Shown here in pieces: positions 35,913 through 44,400 of a stretch of DNA of 64,000 nt. Position numbers and translations under genes: made by a program. The notes under the pieces were generated by a model, which saw only the letters and a program-made list of their open reading frames with translations, was not told the origin of the DNA and did no database searches. Origin of the DNA: Neisseriaceae bacterium CLB008 (GTDB taxonomy: Bacteria; Pseudomonadota; Gammaproteobacteria; Burkholderiales; Neisseriaceae); NCBI GenBank assembly GCA_041228285.1, contig CP166133.1:2823380-2887379 (forward strand). Reading direction: 5' to 3'. The stretch's first letter is position 1, and each line of letters opens with the position of its first letter.

Positions 35913-36503
35913 ATGAGCACCCCCTTTATTTATTTGGCGTCTGGCAGCCCCAGACGGCATGAACTGATACAACAGCTTGGCCTAGCCACTCAAAAACTGC
36001 CGTCTGACATCGACGAAACGCCCCTGCCACTCGAAGCAGCGCAGGCCTATACCGAACGCATGGCGTATGAAAAATCGCTGCATGCACAGGCCTGCCTCAA
36101 CGCCCAAAATTTGGCCAGCGCGCCCATTCTCACCGCCGACACTTCGGTGGCTTTGAACGGACAAATTTTTGGTAAGCCCACCGATGCTGCTCATGCCTCA
36201 GCCATGCTCAGCGCCTTAGCCGGTCAAACCCACCAAGTCATCACCGTAGTGGGCGTGTTTCATCAAGGTCAGTATCAGCACGTCACCCAAATCAGCGAGG
36301 TGACGTTTGCGCCCTTAAGCGCCAGCCAGATTGAGCGCTACATCGCCACCGGCGAGCCAATGGATAAGGCCGGCGCCTACGGCATCCAGGGCATTGGCGG
36401 CGTGCTGGTCAGCCATCTTTCCGGCAGCTTTACCGGCGTCATGGGCCTACCCTTATTTGAAACCGCGCAACTCCTTAAGCGCTGTGGCTTAGACCTACTT
36501 TAA
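35913..36503 (+). CDS. maf: Maf family nucleotide pyrophosphatase
   Basis: Hydrolyses non-canonical or modified nucleoside triphosphates in the cytoplasm. 196 residues from ATG 35913; five upstream residues are open but ATG 35913 gives the family start MSTPFIYLASGSPRRHEL. Seen: SGSPRR (phosphate-binding), the DIDETPLP block, ERMAYEKS, TADTSVAL (catalytic Asp) and GKPTDAAHASAML, and DKAGAYGIQGIGG near 150. Which Maf subtype (dTTP/UTP or m7GTP) is unclear. Precedes rng, as is common in proteobacteria, but 158 bases apart. Confidence 0.95.
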   Translation: MSTPFIYLASGSPRRHELIQQLGLATQKLPSDIDETPLPLEAAQAYTERMAYEKSLHAQACLNAQNLASAPILTADTSVALNGQIFGKPTDAAHASAMLSALAGQTHQVITVVGVFHQGQYQHVTQISEVTFAPLSASQIERYIATGEPMDKAGAYGIQGIGGVLVSHLSGSFTGVMGLPLFETAQLLKRCGLDLL

Positions 36504-36593
36504 GCCTAATCCTGATTGAGTTTGTGGGTGACGCCTCCAACGGCTTGGCTTATACTAAGCCAACGTTCACCCAGGTGACCAATTCAATAAAGA

Positions 36594-36641
36594 ACTTTGC
36601 TAAATGCATGGGCACGCTCTGTTTCGTGTGCTTAGCAAAGT
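36594..36641 (+). other. Stable hairpin in the rng 5' leader
   Basis: Perfect 10-bp stem ACTTTGCTAA (36594-36603) / TTAGCAAAGT (36632-36641) with an inner GCACG/CGTGT pairing, ending 20 bases before the rng start codon. There is no T-run, so it is not a simple terminator. A second hairpin TTGGCTTA/TAAGCCAA lies at about 36545-36563. Confidence 0.65.
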
Positions 36642-36661
36642 CAATTTTATAGAGAGTCTTT

Positions 36662-38158
36662 ATGTTTCAACCCGGCATTCCTTTGGCGAAAGACTTAGTT
36701 CGCCCAGACGAGACCATTCTGGTCAACATCACTCCGCAAGAAACCCGCGTCGCCATGATTGAAGAAGGCTCGGTGCAGGAATTACACATTGAGCGTACCG
36801 TTGGCCGCGGTCTGGTGGGCAATATTTATCTGGGGGTGGTCAAACGCGTCTTACCGGGTATGCAAAGTGCCTTTATCGACATTGGCTTAGAGCGCGCCGC
36901 GTTCTTACACATCGTCGACTTATTAGAGCAGCGCCAGCACCCCACCGAAACCCAGCGCATCGAACACATGCTGTTCGAAGGCCAAACGGTGTTGGTGCAA
37001 GTGATTAAAGACCCGATCGGCACCAAAGGCGCACGCCTGTCGACGCAAATTTCACTGGCGGGCCGATTTTTGGTACATCTGCCTCAAGACGAACACATCG
37101 GCATCTCGCAACGCATTGAAAACGAAACCGAGCGCGCCCACTTAAAAGGCCGCCTCGAAGCGCTGTTGCCAGCCGACTATTGCCACGGCTACATCATCCG
37201 TACCAGTGCCGAAACCGCCAGCGACCAAGAGCTACAGGCCGACATCCATTATTTAACCAAGGTGTGGGCCCACATTCAGCAACAGGCCAAGCTGTGCCCG
37301 CCTGAAAGCCTGCTCTACCAAGACTTACCATTGAGCCTACGCGTCTTGCGTGACATGGTGGGCGAAAGCACCCAACACATTTTGGTCGACTCGACCGAAA
37401 ACTATCACCGCATGATCGGCTTTGCCCAAGCCTATGTGAACAATGCAGTGGAAAAAATCAGCCGTTTCAGCGGTGAGAAACCGTTGTTTGAATACCACGG
37501 CGTCGAAGTCGAAATCGACAAGTCTTTGCAACGTCGCGTTAACCTCAAGTTTGGCGGCTATTTAATCATCGACCAAACCGAGGCCATGACCACTATCGAC
37601 GTCAACACCGGCGGCTTTGTCGGCACCCGCAACTTTGATGAAACCATCTACAAAACCAACCTAGAAGCCACCCACGCGATTGCGCGCCAGCTGCGCCTAC
37701 GCAATTTGGGCGGCATCATCATCGTCGACTTCATCGACATGGAGCAAGAAAACCACCGCGCCTCGGTGCTCAATGAATTGGCCAAGGCACTGAGCTTTGA
37801 CCGCACCCGCGTCACCCTCAACGGCTTCACCAGCTTAGGGCTGATTGAAATCACCCGCAAACGCACGCGTGAAAACCTCAACCATATTTTGTGTGAGACC
37901 TGCCCCACCTGCTCTGGCCGCGGCCACATCAAAACCGCGCAAACCGTGTGCTACGAAATTCAGCGCGAAATCGTGCGCGAAGCGCGCCGTTACGACGCCA
38001 AGAGCTTCCGCATTCTGGCCTCGCCCACCGTCATCGAAATGCTGGTCGACGAAGAATCACAATCCTTAGCGATGCTGATCGACTTTATTGGCAAGCCCAT
38101 CTCATTGGCGGTAGAATCAACCTATACCCAAGAACAATTCGACGTGGTGCTGCTGTAA
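36662..38158 (+). CDS. rng: Ribonuclease G
   Basis: Single-strand endonuclease of the RNase E/G family, needed for 16S rRNA 5' end maturation and mRNA decay. 498 residues. Seen: NITPQETRVAMIEEG and IERTVGRGLVGNIYLG, an S1 domain (VLPGMQSAFIDIGLERAAFLH), catalytic aspartates in TTIDVNTGGFVG (about 305-316) and IIIVDFIDM, and a Zn-link CETCPTCSGRG near 415. It lacks the long C-terminal scaffold of RNase E, so RNase G is the right call. The leader contains a 10-bp hairpin. cysE follows 35 bases later. Confidence 0.96.
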   Translation: MFQPGIPLAKDLVRPDETILVNITPQETRVAMIEEGSVQELHIERTVGRGLVGNIYLGVVKRVLPGMQSAFIDIGLERAAFLHIVDLLEQRQHPTETQRIEHMLFEGQTVLVQVIKDPIGTKGARLSTQISLAGRFLVHLPQDEHIGISQRIENETERAHLKGRLEALLPADYCHGYIIRTSAETASDQELQADIHYLTKVWAHIQQQAKLCPPESLLYQDLPLSLRVLRDMVGESTQHILVDSTENYHRMIGFAQAYVNNAVEKISRFSGEKPLFEYHGVEVEIDKSLQRRVNLKFGGYLIIDQTEAMTTIDVNTGGFVGTRNFDETIYKTNLEATHAIARQLRLRNLGGIIIVDFIDMEQENHRASVLNELAKALSFDRTRVTLNGFTSLGLIEITRKRTRENLNHILCETCPTCSGRGHIKTAQTVCYEIQREIVREARRYDAKSFRILASPTVIEMLVDEESQSLAMLIDFIGKPISLAVESTYTQEQFDVVLL

Positions 38159-38193
38159 ACCACGCCTAACCACTGCACGGAAAGTCTGTTTCA

Positions 38194-39003
38194 ATGAGTT
38201 GCTCTGCCCCCACCGCGGCCGCCTCAGCGGCCACGCCAGACCTTTGGCTCACCATTTGCCAAGAGGCTGAAGAAGCGGCCCAAAATGAACCCCTATTGGC
38301 TAGCTTTTTACATTTAACCGTCTTACGCCACCCCAGCCTCGAGCATGTGGTGGCGTTTCACCTATCCAGCAAGCTGGCCAGCCCAGTCATGGACGCGCGC
38401 GCGCTGTACGAAGTGTTTTGCGAGGCCTTCGAGCAAGATCCAGACATCAGCTTGAGCATGCGCACCGACATCCACGCCTATTACGACCGCGACCCTGCCT
38501 GTGAGCAATACACGCTGCCGCTCTTGTATTTCAAAGGTTTTCACGCCACGCAAGCCCACCGCATCAACCACTGGCTGTGGCAGCAAGGCCGCCATACTCT
38601 GGCTTATTCCTTACAGAATCGCGCCTCTGAAGTCTTCGGCATCGACATTCACCCAGGCGCCCAAATCGGCAAAGGTCTGATGTTCGACCACGGCACCGGC
38701 ATCGTCATCGGCGAAACCGCGGTTTTGGGCGACGACATTTCTATTTTGCACGGCGTCACCCTCGGTGGTTCCGGCAAAGAATCCGGCATTCGCCATCCCA
38801 ATATCGGCAACGGCGTGATGATTGGCGCCAACGCGGCCATTTTGGGCCACATTCACATTGGCCATTGTGCCAAAATTGGCGCTGGCAGCGTGGTCACCGA
38901 GGCCGTCGCGCCCTGCACCACCGTGGTCGGCGTACCGGCGCGGCCGGTGGGTCAAAACCACGCCAAAGGCATGCCGTCTTTAAGCATGGATCAAAGCATT
39001 TAG
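38194..39003 (+). CDS. cysE: Serine O-acetyltransferase, first copy
   Basis: Makes O-acetylserine from serine and acetyl-CoA, the entry to cysteine synthesis. 269 residues: a 14-residue Ala/Thr/Ser-rich extension, then an N-terminal helical domain (WLTICQEAEEAAQNEP), RDPACEQY, and a left-handed beta helix with GIDIHPGAQIGKG, FDHGTGIVIGETAVLG (catalytic His) and GVTLGGSGKESGIRHPNI (second His), ending GVPARPVG. The C-terminal tail is present, so feedback by cysteine is possible. About three quarters identical by eye to the second copy at 40141. A terminator follows. Confidence 0.95.
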   Translation: MSCSAPTAAASAATPDLWLTICQEAEEAAQNEPLLASFLHLTVLRHPSLEHVVAFHLSSKLASPVMDARALYEVFCEAFEQDPDISLSMRTDIHAYYDRDPACEQYTLPLLYFKGFHATQAHRINHWLWQQGRHTLAYSLQNRASEVFGIDIHPGAQIGKGLMFDHGTGIVIGETAVLGDDISILHGVTLGGSGKESGIRHPNIGNGVMIGANAAILGHIHIGHCAKIGAGSVVTEAVAPCTTVVGVPARPVGQNHAKGMPSLSMDQSI

Positions 39004-39021
39004 GCCAATCGCCCGCCCATC

Positions 39022-39050
39022 AAGCACGCCAAATCTGGGCGTGCTTTTTT
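39022..39050 (+). terminator. Terminator after the first cysE
   Basis: AAGCACGCC (39022-39030) pairs with GGCGTGCTT (39038-39046) and is followed by TTTTTT. It separates the first cysE from the acetamidase gene. Confidence 0.9.
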
Positions 39051-39141
39051 CATGCGCTTGCCTGCCGATGGCGGGCGGTTGCTTTCCGAGCGCATCGCTG
39101 CGATACTTTTAGTCTGTTTAAATCTTGCCAGCAGGTCTGCC

Positions 39142-40044
39142 ATGCACACGCTTCACCGTCACAATGCTGTGATTTACGCTTTTGATCAACACGCTCAGCC
39201 CGCCTTGACCATAGAAGCCGGTGAACGCGTACGCATCGAAACCTATGACTGTTTCGAAAATCAAATAGATGCCCACCATCCCGCCACCGGCGTGGACTGG
39301 GCGCGCATCAATCCCGCCACCGGCCCGATTTACGTTAACGGCGCCCAGCCGGGCGATGTTCTGAAAGTACACATTGAATCTATTGAGGTTGCCGACAGCG
39401 GCGTGATGGTCGTCGGCGCTGGCCTCGGCATCATGGGCCATCGCCTTGACGGCATGACCCAAAAAATCGTCGCCATCCAAGACGATCACCTGGTGTTCAA
39501 TGACCGCCTGCGCCTGCCCTTGAACAAAATGATCGGCGTCATCGGCGTCGCCCCCGCAGGCGACGCCATTGCCTGCGGCGTACCCGACACCCACGGCGGC
39601 AATATGGACACCAAACTCATCGGCATCGGTGCCACGGTTTACCTACCGGTTTATCAGCCTGGTGCCCTTTTGGCCTTAGGCGACTTCCACGCCGCCATGG
39701 GCGATGGTGAGATCGGCGTTTCGGGCGTAGAAATCGCGGGGCATACCGTAGTCCACATCGACGTCATCAAGCAACGCCCCCTCCTTCATCCCGTAGTAGA
39801 GACTGCCGATCAGCTGGCCTTTATTGCTTCAAAAATCACCCTCGACGAAGCCATTAAAACCGCGACCGAAACCGCCGTGCAATACGTCCATGAAGCCACC
39901 GGCCTCAGCCTCGCCGAAGCCACCATGTTGATGAGCGCCGCAGGCAATGCCGAAATCAGCCAAATCGTCGACCCCTTAATGACGGCTCGTTTTTGCGTGC
40001 CCAAATACTTACTGGCCGCCTATGGCATCCAGCATTTTGGCTAA
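39142..40044 (+). CDS. Acetamidase/formamidase family protein
   Basis: 300 residues from ATG 39142; the longer frame from 39052 overlaps intergenic sequence and has no family match. Seen: the FmdA/AmdA pattern EAGERVRIETYDCFENQI, GPIYVNGAQPGDVLKVHI (about 75-92), PDTHGGNMDTKLIGIGATVYLPV (in pieces; GGNMD is the family's metal region), LALGDFHAAMGDGEI (D and H ligands), and VCVPKY-like end. Hydrolyses short amides such as formamide or acetamide to ammonia and acid. It sits between two cysE copies, with its own start region after a terminator. Confidence 0.92.
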   Translation: MHTLHRHNAVIYAFDQHAQPALTIEAGERVRIETYDCFENQIDAHHPATGVDWARINPATGPIYVNGAQPGDVLKVHIESIEVADSGVMVVGAGLGIMGHRLDGMTQKIVAIQDDHLVFNDRLRLPLNKMIGVIGVAPAGDAIACGVPDTHGGNMDTKLIGIGATVYLPVYQPGALLALGDFHAAMGDGEIGVSGVEIAGHTVVHIDVIKQRPLLHPVVETADQLAFIASKITLDEAIKTATETAVQYVHEATGLSLAEATMLMSAAGNAEISQIVDPLMTARFCVPKYLLAAYGIQHFG

Positions 40045-40140
40045 GCGCCTCACTGTGCAGCACGCATCAAGCAGTGCTATGATGAACCCTAAGCCCTCGC
40101 TGCGCCGGATGCAGTACATTCAGAAGTAAGGAAGCCCACG

Positions 40141-40923
40141 ATGAACCTAAACGCCACCGACCTTTGGCACACCATTTGCCAAGAAGCCGAAGCCGCCGCC
40201 CAGGCCGAGCCACTATTGGCTAGTTTTTTGCACCTCACCGTGCTGCGCCATCAAAGCCTGGAACAGGTAGTGGCGTTCCATCTGTCCAGCAAACTGGCCA
40301 GCCCGGTCATGGATGCGCGCGCACTGTATGAAGTCTTTCAAGAGGCCATGGCCAAAGACCCGCAGATCAGCCTCGACATGCAGGCCGATATTCAGGCCTA
40401 TTACCAGCGCGACCCAGCCTGCGAGCAATACACCCTGCCGCTCTTATCGTTTAAAGGCTTCCACGCCACTCAGGCCCACCGCATCAACCACTGGCTCTGG
40501 CGCCAAGACCGCAAGCCGCTGGCCTATTTTTTACAAAACCGCGTGTCTGAAGTATTTGCCGTCGACATTCACCCCGCCGCCCGCATGGGCCACGGCATCA
40601 TGCTCGACCACGGCACCGGCATTGTGATTGGCGAAACCGCCGTTTTGGGCAACAATATTTCCATCCTCCAAGGCGTCACCCTCGGCGGCTCAGGCAAAGA
40701 CAGTGGCGATCGCCATCCTAAAGTCAGCGATGGCGTCATGATCGGTGCCAATGCCTCTATTCTGGGCAACCTCAATATTGGTGAATGCGCCAAAGTCGGT
40801 GCCGGCAGCGTGGTGGTCAAAGACGTGCCCGCCCACAGCACCGTGGTGGGCGTACCGGCCAAGCTCACCCACACCAGCGAGCCCAATGGCGTGCCCGCCT
40901 TAAATATGGACCAAAGCGTTTAA
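40141..40923 (+). CDS. cysE: Serine O-acetyltransferase, second copy
   Basis: 260 residues, paralogue of the gene at 38194. Same layout: LWHTICQEAEAAAQAEPLLASFL in pieces, RDPACEQYTLPLL, then the hexapeptide beta helix with AVDIHPAARMGHG, LDHGTGIVIGETAVLG and GVTLGGSGKDSGDRHPKV, all catalytic residues kept. It lacks the 14-residue N-terminal extension of copy one and differs mainly in the C-terminal third (HTSEPNGVPALNMDQSV). Preceded by a good ribosome site (AAGGAAG). Thirteen bases before hutD, likely the same operon. Two intact copies suggest different regulation or feedback rather than decay. Confidence 0.95.
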   Translation: MNLNATDLWHTICQEAEAAAQAEPLLASFLHLTVLRHQSLEQVVAFHLSSKLASPVMDARALYEVFQEAMAKDPQISLDMQADIQAYYQRDPACEQYTLPLLSFKGFHATQAHRINHWLWRQDRKPLAYFLQNRVSEVFAVDIHPAARMGHGIMLDHGTGIVIGETAVLGNNISILQGVTLGGSGKDSGDRHPKVSDGVMIGANASILGNLNIGECAKVGAGSVVVKDVPAHSTVVGVPAKLTHTSEPNGVPALNMDQSV

Positions 40924-40936
40924 CCCCAAAAACACC

Positions 40937-41533
40937 ATGCATAAAATTACTTTTCAAGACCTAGCCGTGACGCCGTGGAAAAACGGCGCCGGCACCACCC
41001 GCCAAATCCTGATCCACCCTGCTGACGCCACCTTAGACAACTTTGCCTTTCGCATCAGCGCAGCCGACATCAATGCCCTAGGCCCATTTTCACACTATCC
41101 TGGCATCAACCGCAGCCTCGCCGTTTTAAACGGCCAAGGCCTCACCTTAACCATGGCCGACGGCAACACCGCCCGCTTCACGCCCAAGCACACGGTGGTA
41201 GACTTTGACGGCGGCCAGCCGCCCCATACCCGCGCCTATCAAGAACCCATTCTCGACATTGGCGTGATGAGCCGAAGCGAGGCCTATCGCCATAGCTTTG
41301 TCTATCAAAACTATGCGCCTGGCCAAGTACAGCAAGCACAGGGCGCTCACAGCCTGCTGTTTTCTCTACACGACCAGCCCCTCACCCTCCACTGTGGCGG
41401 GCAACACTGGGTTTTGGCGCCCTTTGACGCCTTCTACTTCGACCACAGCGCCCCCTTTCATCTTGACGGTGACGCAGCAACGGCCAACCTACCCTTCTTC
41501 GTCGCCCATTTTGAACCCGTCGGCCAAAAATAA
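40937..41533 (+). CDS. hutD: HutD/Ves family cupin protein
   Basis: 198 residues. Seen: VTPWKNGAGTTRQILIHP near 11-28, FAFRISAADINALGPFSHYPGINRSLAVLNG in pieces, which is the family's W.NG.G.T.., R.S.A.I...G.FS.F.G..R signature, and the two-cupin layout. HutD is associated with histidine utilisation genes and Ves with cold-linked expression in E. coli; its chemistry is not established. Directly follows the second cysE. A hairpin used as terminator by the convergent MFS gene overlaps its 3' flank. Confidence 0.88.
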   Translation: MHKITFQDLAVTPWKNGAGTTRQILIHPADATLDNFAFRISAADINALGPFSHYPGINRSLAVLNGQGLTLTMADGNTARFTPKHTVVDFDGGQPPHTRAYQEPILDIGVMSRSEAYRHSFVYQNYAPGQVQQAQGAHSLLFSLHDQPLTLHCGGQHWVLAPFDAFYFDHSAPFHLDGDAATANLPFFVAHFEPVGQK

Positions 41534-41565
41534 ACCCTTAAGGCCCGTCTATCGGCCTTAAGGGT
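41534..41565 (-). terminator. Terminator after the DHA2 transporter, next to the hutD stop
   Basis: ACCCTTAAGGCC (41534-41545) pairs perfectly with GGCCTTAAGGGT (41554-41565). The T-rich tract (TTTATTTTT) is on the minus strand, so it serves the gene ending at 41587; on the plus strand it immediately follows hutD and could act weakly there too. Confidence 0.85.
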
Positions 41566-41586
41566 CGTCACCGTACCGCCGTCGAC

Positions 41587-42963
41587 TTATCTGCCGGCGT
41601 TCGCGGGCACCATCAAGCAAATCACTAAAAAAGCCAGCAGGCTAAAGCCCACATTCACCAATAACCCAGCGGTAGCCGCCACGTCCACGCCCGCAGGTAA
41701 AAAAGCCGTGTACACCGTGGCAGAAATGGCCACACCAAAAGCACCGCCTAAAGAACTCGCCATTTTATAAATGCCCGAGGCCACGCCAATTTTGTCTAAA
41801 GGCGCATTCGCGATGGCGGTATCGGTCGAGGGCGTAGCGTAAAACCCTAGACCCAAACCAAATAATACAAAGCCCACCACCACCGCCGCCAAATAAGCGC
41901 GATCTGGCAAGAACGTCAGCGTCATCAAGGCCACCCCGCTGCCCGTGATTAAAGGCCCACACAGCATGGGCTTCTTCGCCCCCACGCGCTGCAATAGCTT
42001 TTCACCGACGCGGATCATGGACAACACCGCCACCACATAGCCAATCGACATCAATCCTGATTGAAACGGCGTCAAACCGCGGCCATTTTGCATGTACAGA
42101 TTGGCCACTAAGAGCGTGCCTAATACGGCATTCAGCATGAAATTAGAAAAAACGGCTCCGCTATAAGGCTTATTGTTAAATAAAGAAAAATCAATGAAGC
42201 CCGCACGCTTTTTCTTTAACTCAATCCGCACAAACGCAATCAACGCCAGCACACAAACCAGCCCTAGTCCCAGCGTCGCCATGCTCGTCCAGCCTAGAGC
42301 CGATCCCTTGGTGATGATTAAGTTTAACGACACCAAAGACAGCACAAACATCATTAAGCCTGCATAGTCGAACGGGCTCGGCGTCTCTTCGTTCACCTTA
42401 CTTTCCGGCGTCCCACGAATCAGCAGCATGCCCAGTAAGGCACACATAATGGAGAAAATAAAAATCCAGCGCCAGCCCAGATAGGTCGCAATGACGCCAC
42501 CGGCCAAAGAGCAAATACCAGAACCGCCCCAAGAGCCAATGACCCAAAAGCTCAGCGCCCGCTGCCGCTGCGCGCCGACATAATAATTTTTGATCAAAGC
42601 CAAGGTGGCCGGCATCACGCAGGCGCCAGACAGGCCCTGCACGATGCGGCCCACGGTAAACAGCACCGCACCGTTCGCCACGATCAAGAGCAAAGAGCCT
42701 GTAATGCTTAAACCAAAGCCAATATAAGTGAGCCGAACCCGACCAAACTTATCCGCCAAACCGCCGGCCATCACAATGAAACACCCTGAAAATAAGGCGG
42801 TTAAGCTAATCGCCAAATTTAAAGAACCCATGGGAATACTGAGGTCGTGCTGTACATCGGGCGCCACGTTCACCAAAGACTGGGCGAACAACCAAAAGGT
42901 CAACACCCCCAACACCATCCCAAACAGCAGCCGATCGCCGCCCTGATAATGATTCGTTTGCAT
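41587..42963 (-). CDS. MFS transporter, DHA2 (14-TMS) family
   Basis: 458 residues from ATG 42963; ATG 42966 (MMQTNHY) is nearly as good, the AAGGA is 6 or 3 bases before them. A 25-residue in-frame extension to 43041 would run through two hairpins and is rejected. Seen: about 14 hydrophobic segments, motif A-like GGLADKFGRVRLTYIGFG near 69-86, IVQGLSGACVMPATLALI in TM4, GGSGICSLAGGVIATYLGWRWIF (in pieces, with the GWRW.F DHA2 hallmark), and a final half with SLGGAFGVAISATVY. Drug or metabolite exporter; substrate unknown. Downstream of the M20 amidohydrolase on the same strand. Confidence 0.88.
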   Translation of the reverse strand: MQTNHYQGGDRLLFGMVLGVLTFWLFAQSLVNVAPDVQHDLSIPMGSLNLAISLTALFSGCFIVMAGGLADKFGRVRLTYIGFGLSITGSLLLIVANGAVLFTVGRIVQGLSGACVMPATLALIKNYYVGAQRQRALSFWVIGSWGGSGICSLAGGVIATYLGWRWIFIFSIMCALLGMLLIRGTPESKVNEETPSPFDYAGLMMFVLSLVSLNLIITKGSALGWTSMATLGLGLVCVLALIAFVRIELKKKRAGFIDFSLFNNKPYSGAVFSNFMLNAVLGTLLVANLYMQNGRGLTPFQSGLMSIGYVVAVLSMIRVGEKLLQRVGAKKPMLCGPLITGSGVALMTLTFLPDRAYLAAVVVGFVLFGLGLGFYATPSTDTAIANAPLDKIGVASGIYKMASSLGGAFGVAISATVYTAFLPAGVDVAATAGLLVNVGFSLLAFLVICLMVPANAGR

Positions 42964-42975
42964 CATCCATCCTTT

Positions 42976-42992
42976 TTCACTCTCTGAGTGAA
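42976..42992. promoter_or_regulatory. Perfect palindrome at the MFS ribosome site
   Basis: TTCACTC TCT GAGTGAA, a 7-bp perfect inverted repeat with 3-base centre, sits directly before the AAAAGG of the MFS gene. It may be an operator or a leader hairpin that covers the ribosome site. Confidence 0.5.
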
Positions 42993-42997
42993 CGAAA

Positions 42998-43020
42998 GGC
43001 GGTTGGTCAAACCAACCGCC
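42998..43020 (-). terminator. Hairpin between the M20 and MFS genes
   Basis: GGCGGTTGGT (42998-43007) pairs perfectly with ACCAACCGCC (43011-43020) around three bases; minus strand continues with TTTCG. Could be a terminator or attenuator in the MFS leader. A further stem GCCACCCAC/GTGGGTGGC lies at 43031-43070. Confidence 0.55.
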
Positions 43021-43030
43021 TAAACTGGGA

Positions 43031-43070
43031 GCCACCCACACGCCGACGCTACACTGACGCCGTGGGTGGC
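43031..43070 (-). terminator. Hairpin directly after the M20 gene
   Basis: GCCACCCAC (43031-43039) pairs with GTGGGTGGC (43062-43070), 7 bases after the M20 stop codon. No good T-run follows, so termination strength is uncertain. Confidence 0.5.
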
Positions 43071-43077
43071 GGCATGA

Positions 43078-44250
43078 TTATTTCAAGAACGTCTCGGTCA
43101 AAGAGGCCCAATAGGCCGCAGCGGGCACAATGACCTCATCGTTAAAATCATAGCCAGGATTGTGAATCATGCACGTGCCAGGCCCATCGCCATTTCCTAG
43201 GAATAAATAGCCGCCATTGGGATTGGCCTCCAGCATGAAGGCAAAATCTTCACTGGCCATGATCGGGGCTGCATTGGCATGAACCTTGTCTTCCCCCACC
43301 AGCGCCTGCGCCACGGCAATACCAAAATCGGTGGCTTCAGGGCCATTCATCAACACCGGGCAGCGATTAATGTAGGTAATGTCTACCGTGGCACCAAAGC
43401 TTTGCGCCTGAGCCGTGATGATGTCGTGGATGCGCTGGGTCAGCAGGGCGCTCACGTCAGGATTCAGCGCCCGCACGCTCAATTTCAACAGAGCCTTACC
43501 GTTGATCACATTAGGGGCATCGCCTGCGTGAAAGGCCCCCACGGTAACCACGGCCTGCTCAAACGGGCTCACATTACGCGCCACCAAGCTTTGTAAGGCC
43601 ACCACGATGTGGGCCCCCACCAGCGTGGCGTCCACGGTTCCCTGCGGAATGGCGCCATGACCACCAACGCCGCTGATCTCAACGTGAATGGTGTCTGAAG
43701 ACGCCATCAGGGCACCGGTTTTAAAATGGAACTCACCAGCTTTCAATCCTGGCATATTGTGTAAGCCATAAATCATGTCGCAAGGGAATAAATCAAACAG
43801 GCCGTCTTCCAGCATGACTTTACCGCCATACAGCAATTCTTCTGCCGGCTGGAAAATCACGTGCAGCGTGCCATCAAACTGGCGTGTTTTGGCCAGATAT
43901 TCGGCGGCGGCTAATAAAATGGTGGTGTGGCCATCGTGGCCACAGCCATGAAACTTTTTCGGGATGGTGCTGTGCCAAGGTTTGCCGCTGTCTTCCACAA
44001 TGGGCAGGGCATCCATGTCGGCGCGAATGCCCAAACGCTTAGGGCCGTTGCCAACTTTCAAAGTGCCCACCACACCGGTTTTGGCTAAGCCTCGATGAAC
44101 CTCATAGCCCCAAGAGGCTAGTTTTTCAGCCACTAGATCACTGGTTTTAACCTCTTCAAAACCCAGCTCTGGATGGCGGTGAATCTCACGGCGAATGTCG
44201 ATGAACTGCTGTTCGTTGGCCTTAATCGCTTCGATAATGGGGTGTGTCAT
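43078..44250 (-). CDS. M20 family amidohydrolase (hippurate hydrolase / N-acyl amino acid hydrolase type)
   Basis: 390-residue cytoplasmic metallohydrolase. Seen: IRREIHRHPELGFEE near 19-33, LGIRADMDALPI (about 73-84), HGCGHDGHTTILL with metal His/Asp at about 104-116, FQPAEELLYGGKVMLEDG with the catalytic Glu pair, GLHNMPGLKAG, the dimerisation insert SGVGGHGAIPQ, and SEDFAFML plus MIHNPGYDFND near the end. This is the HipO/AbgB-like branch that cleaves N-acyl amino acids; the exact substrate is unknown. It is divergent from an AraC-GH39 regulator and upstream of a DHA2 exporter, so the three may form one unit. Confidence 0.93.
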   Translation of the reverse strand: MTHPIIEAIKANEQQFIDIRREIHRHPELGFEEVKTSDLVAEKLASWGYEVHRGLAKTGVVGTLKVGNGPKRLGIRADMDALPIVEDSGKPWHSTIPKKFHGCGHDGHTTILLAAAEYLAKTRQFDGTLHVIFQPAEELLYGGKVMLEDGLFDLFPCDMIYGLHNMPGLKAGEFHFKTGALMASSDTIHVEISGVGGHGAIPQGTVDATLVGAHIVVALQSLVARNVSPFEQAVVTVGAFHAGDAPNVINGKALLKLSVRALNPDVSALLTQRIHDIITAQAQSFGATVDITYINRCPVLMNGPEATDFGIAVAQALVGEDKVHANAAPIMASEDFAFMLEANPNGGYLFLGNGDGPGTCMIHNPGYDFNDEVIVPAAAYWASLTETFLK

Positions 44251-44400
44251 GATGGTTTCTCCTCGTTTTTTGGTTTAAGAACAAATTCATTCTAGGTCAA
44301 TTAAACCCACCAAATAAGGACTATATTTGCCCAAAACAGGCCGATTTTCGTCATCACCGTTCGACAAAATACATTTACATCAAAAATAAAGGGTCTATTT

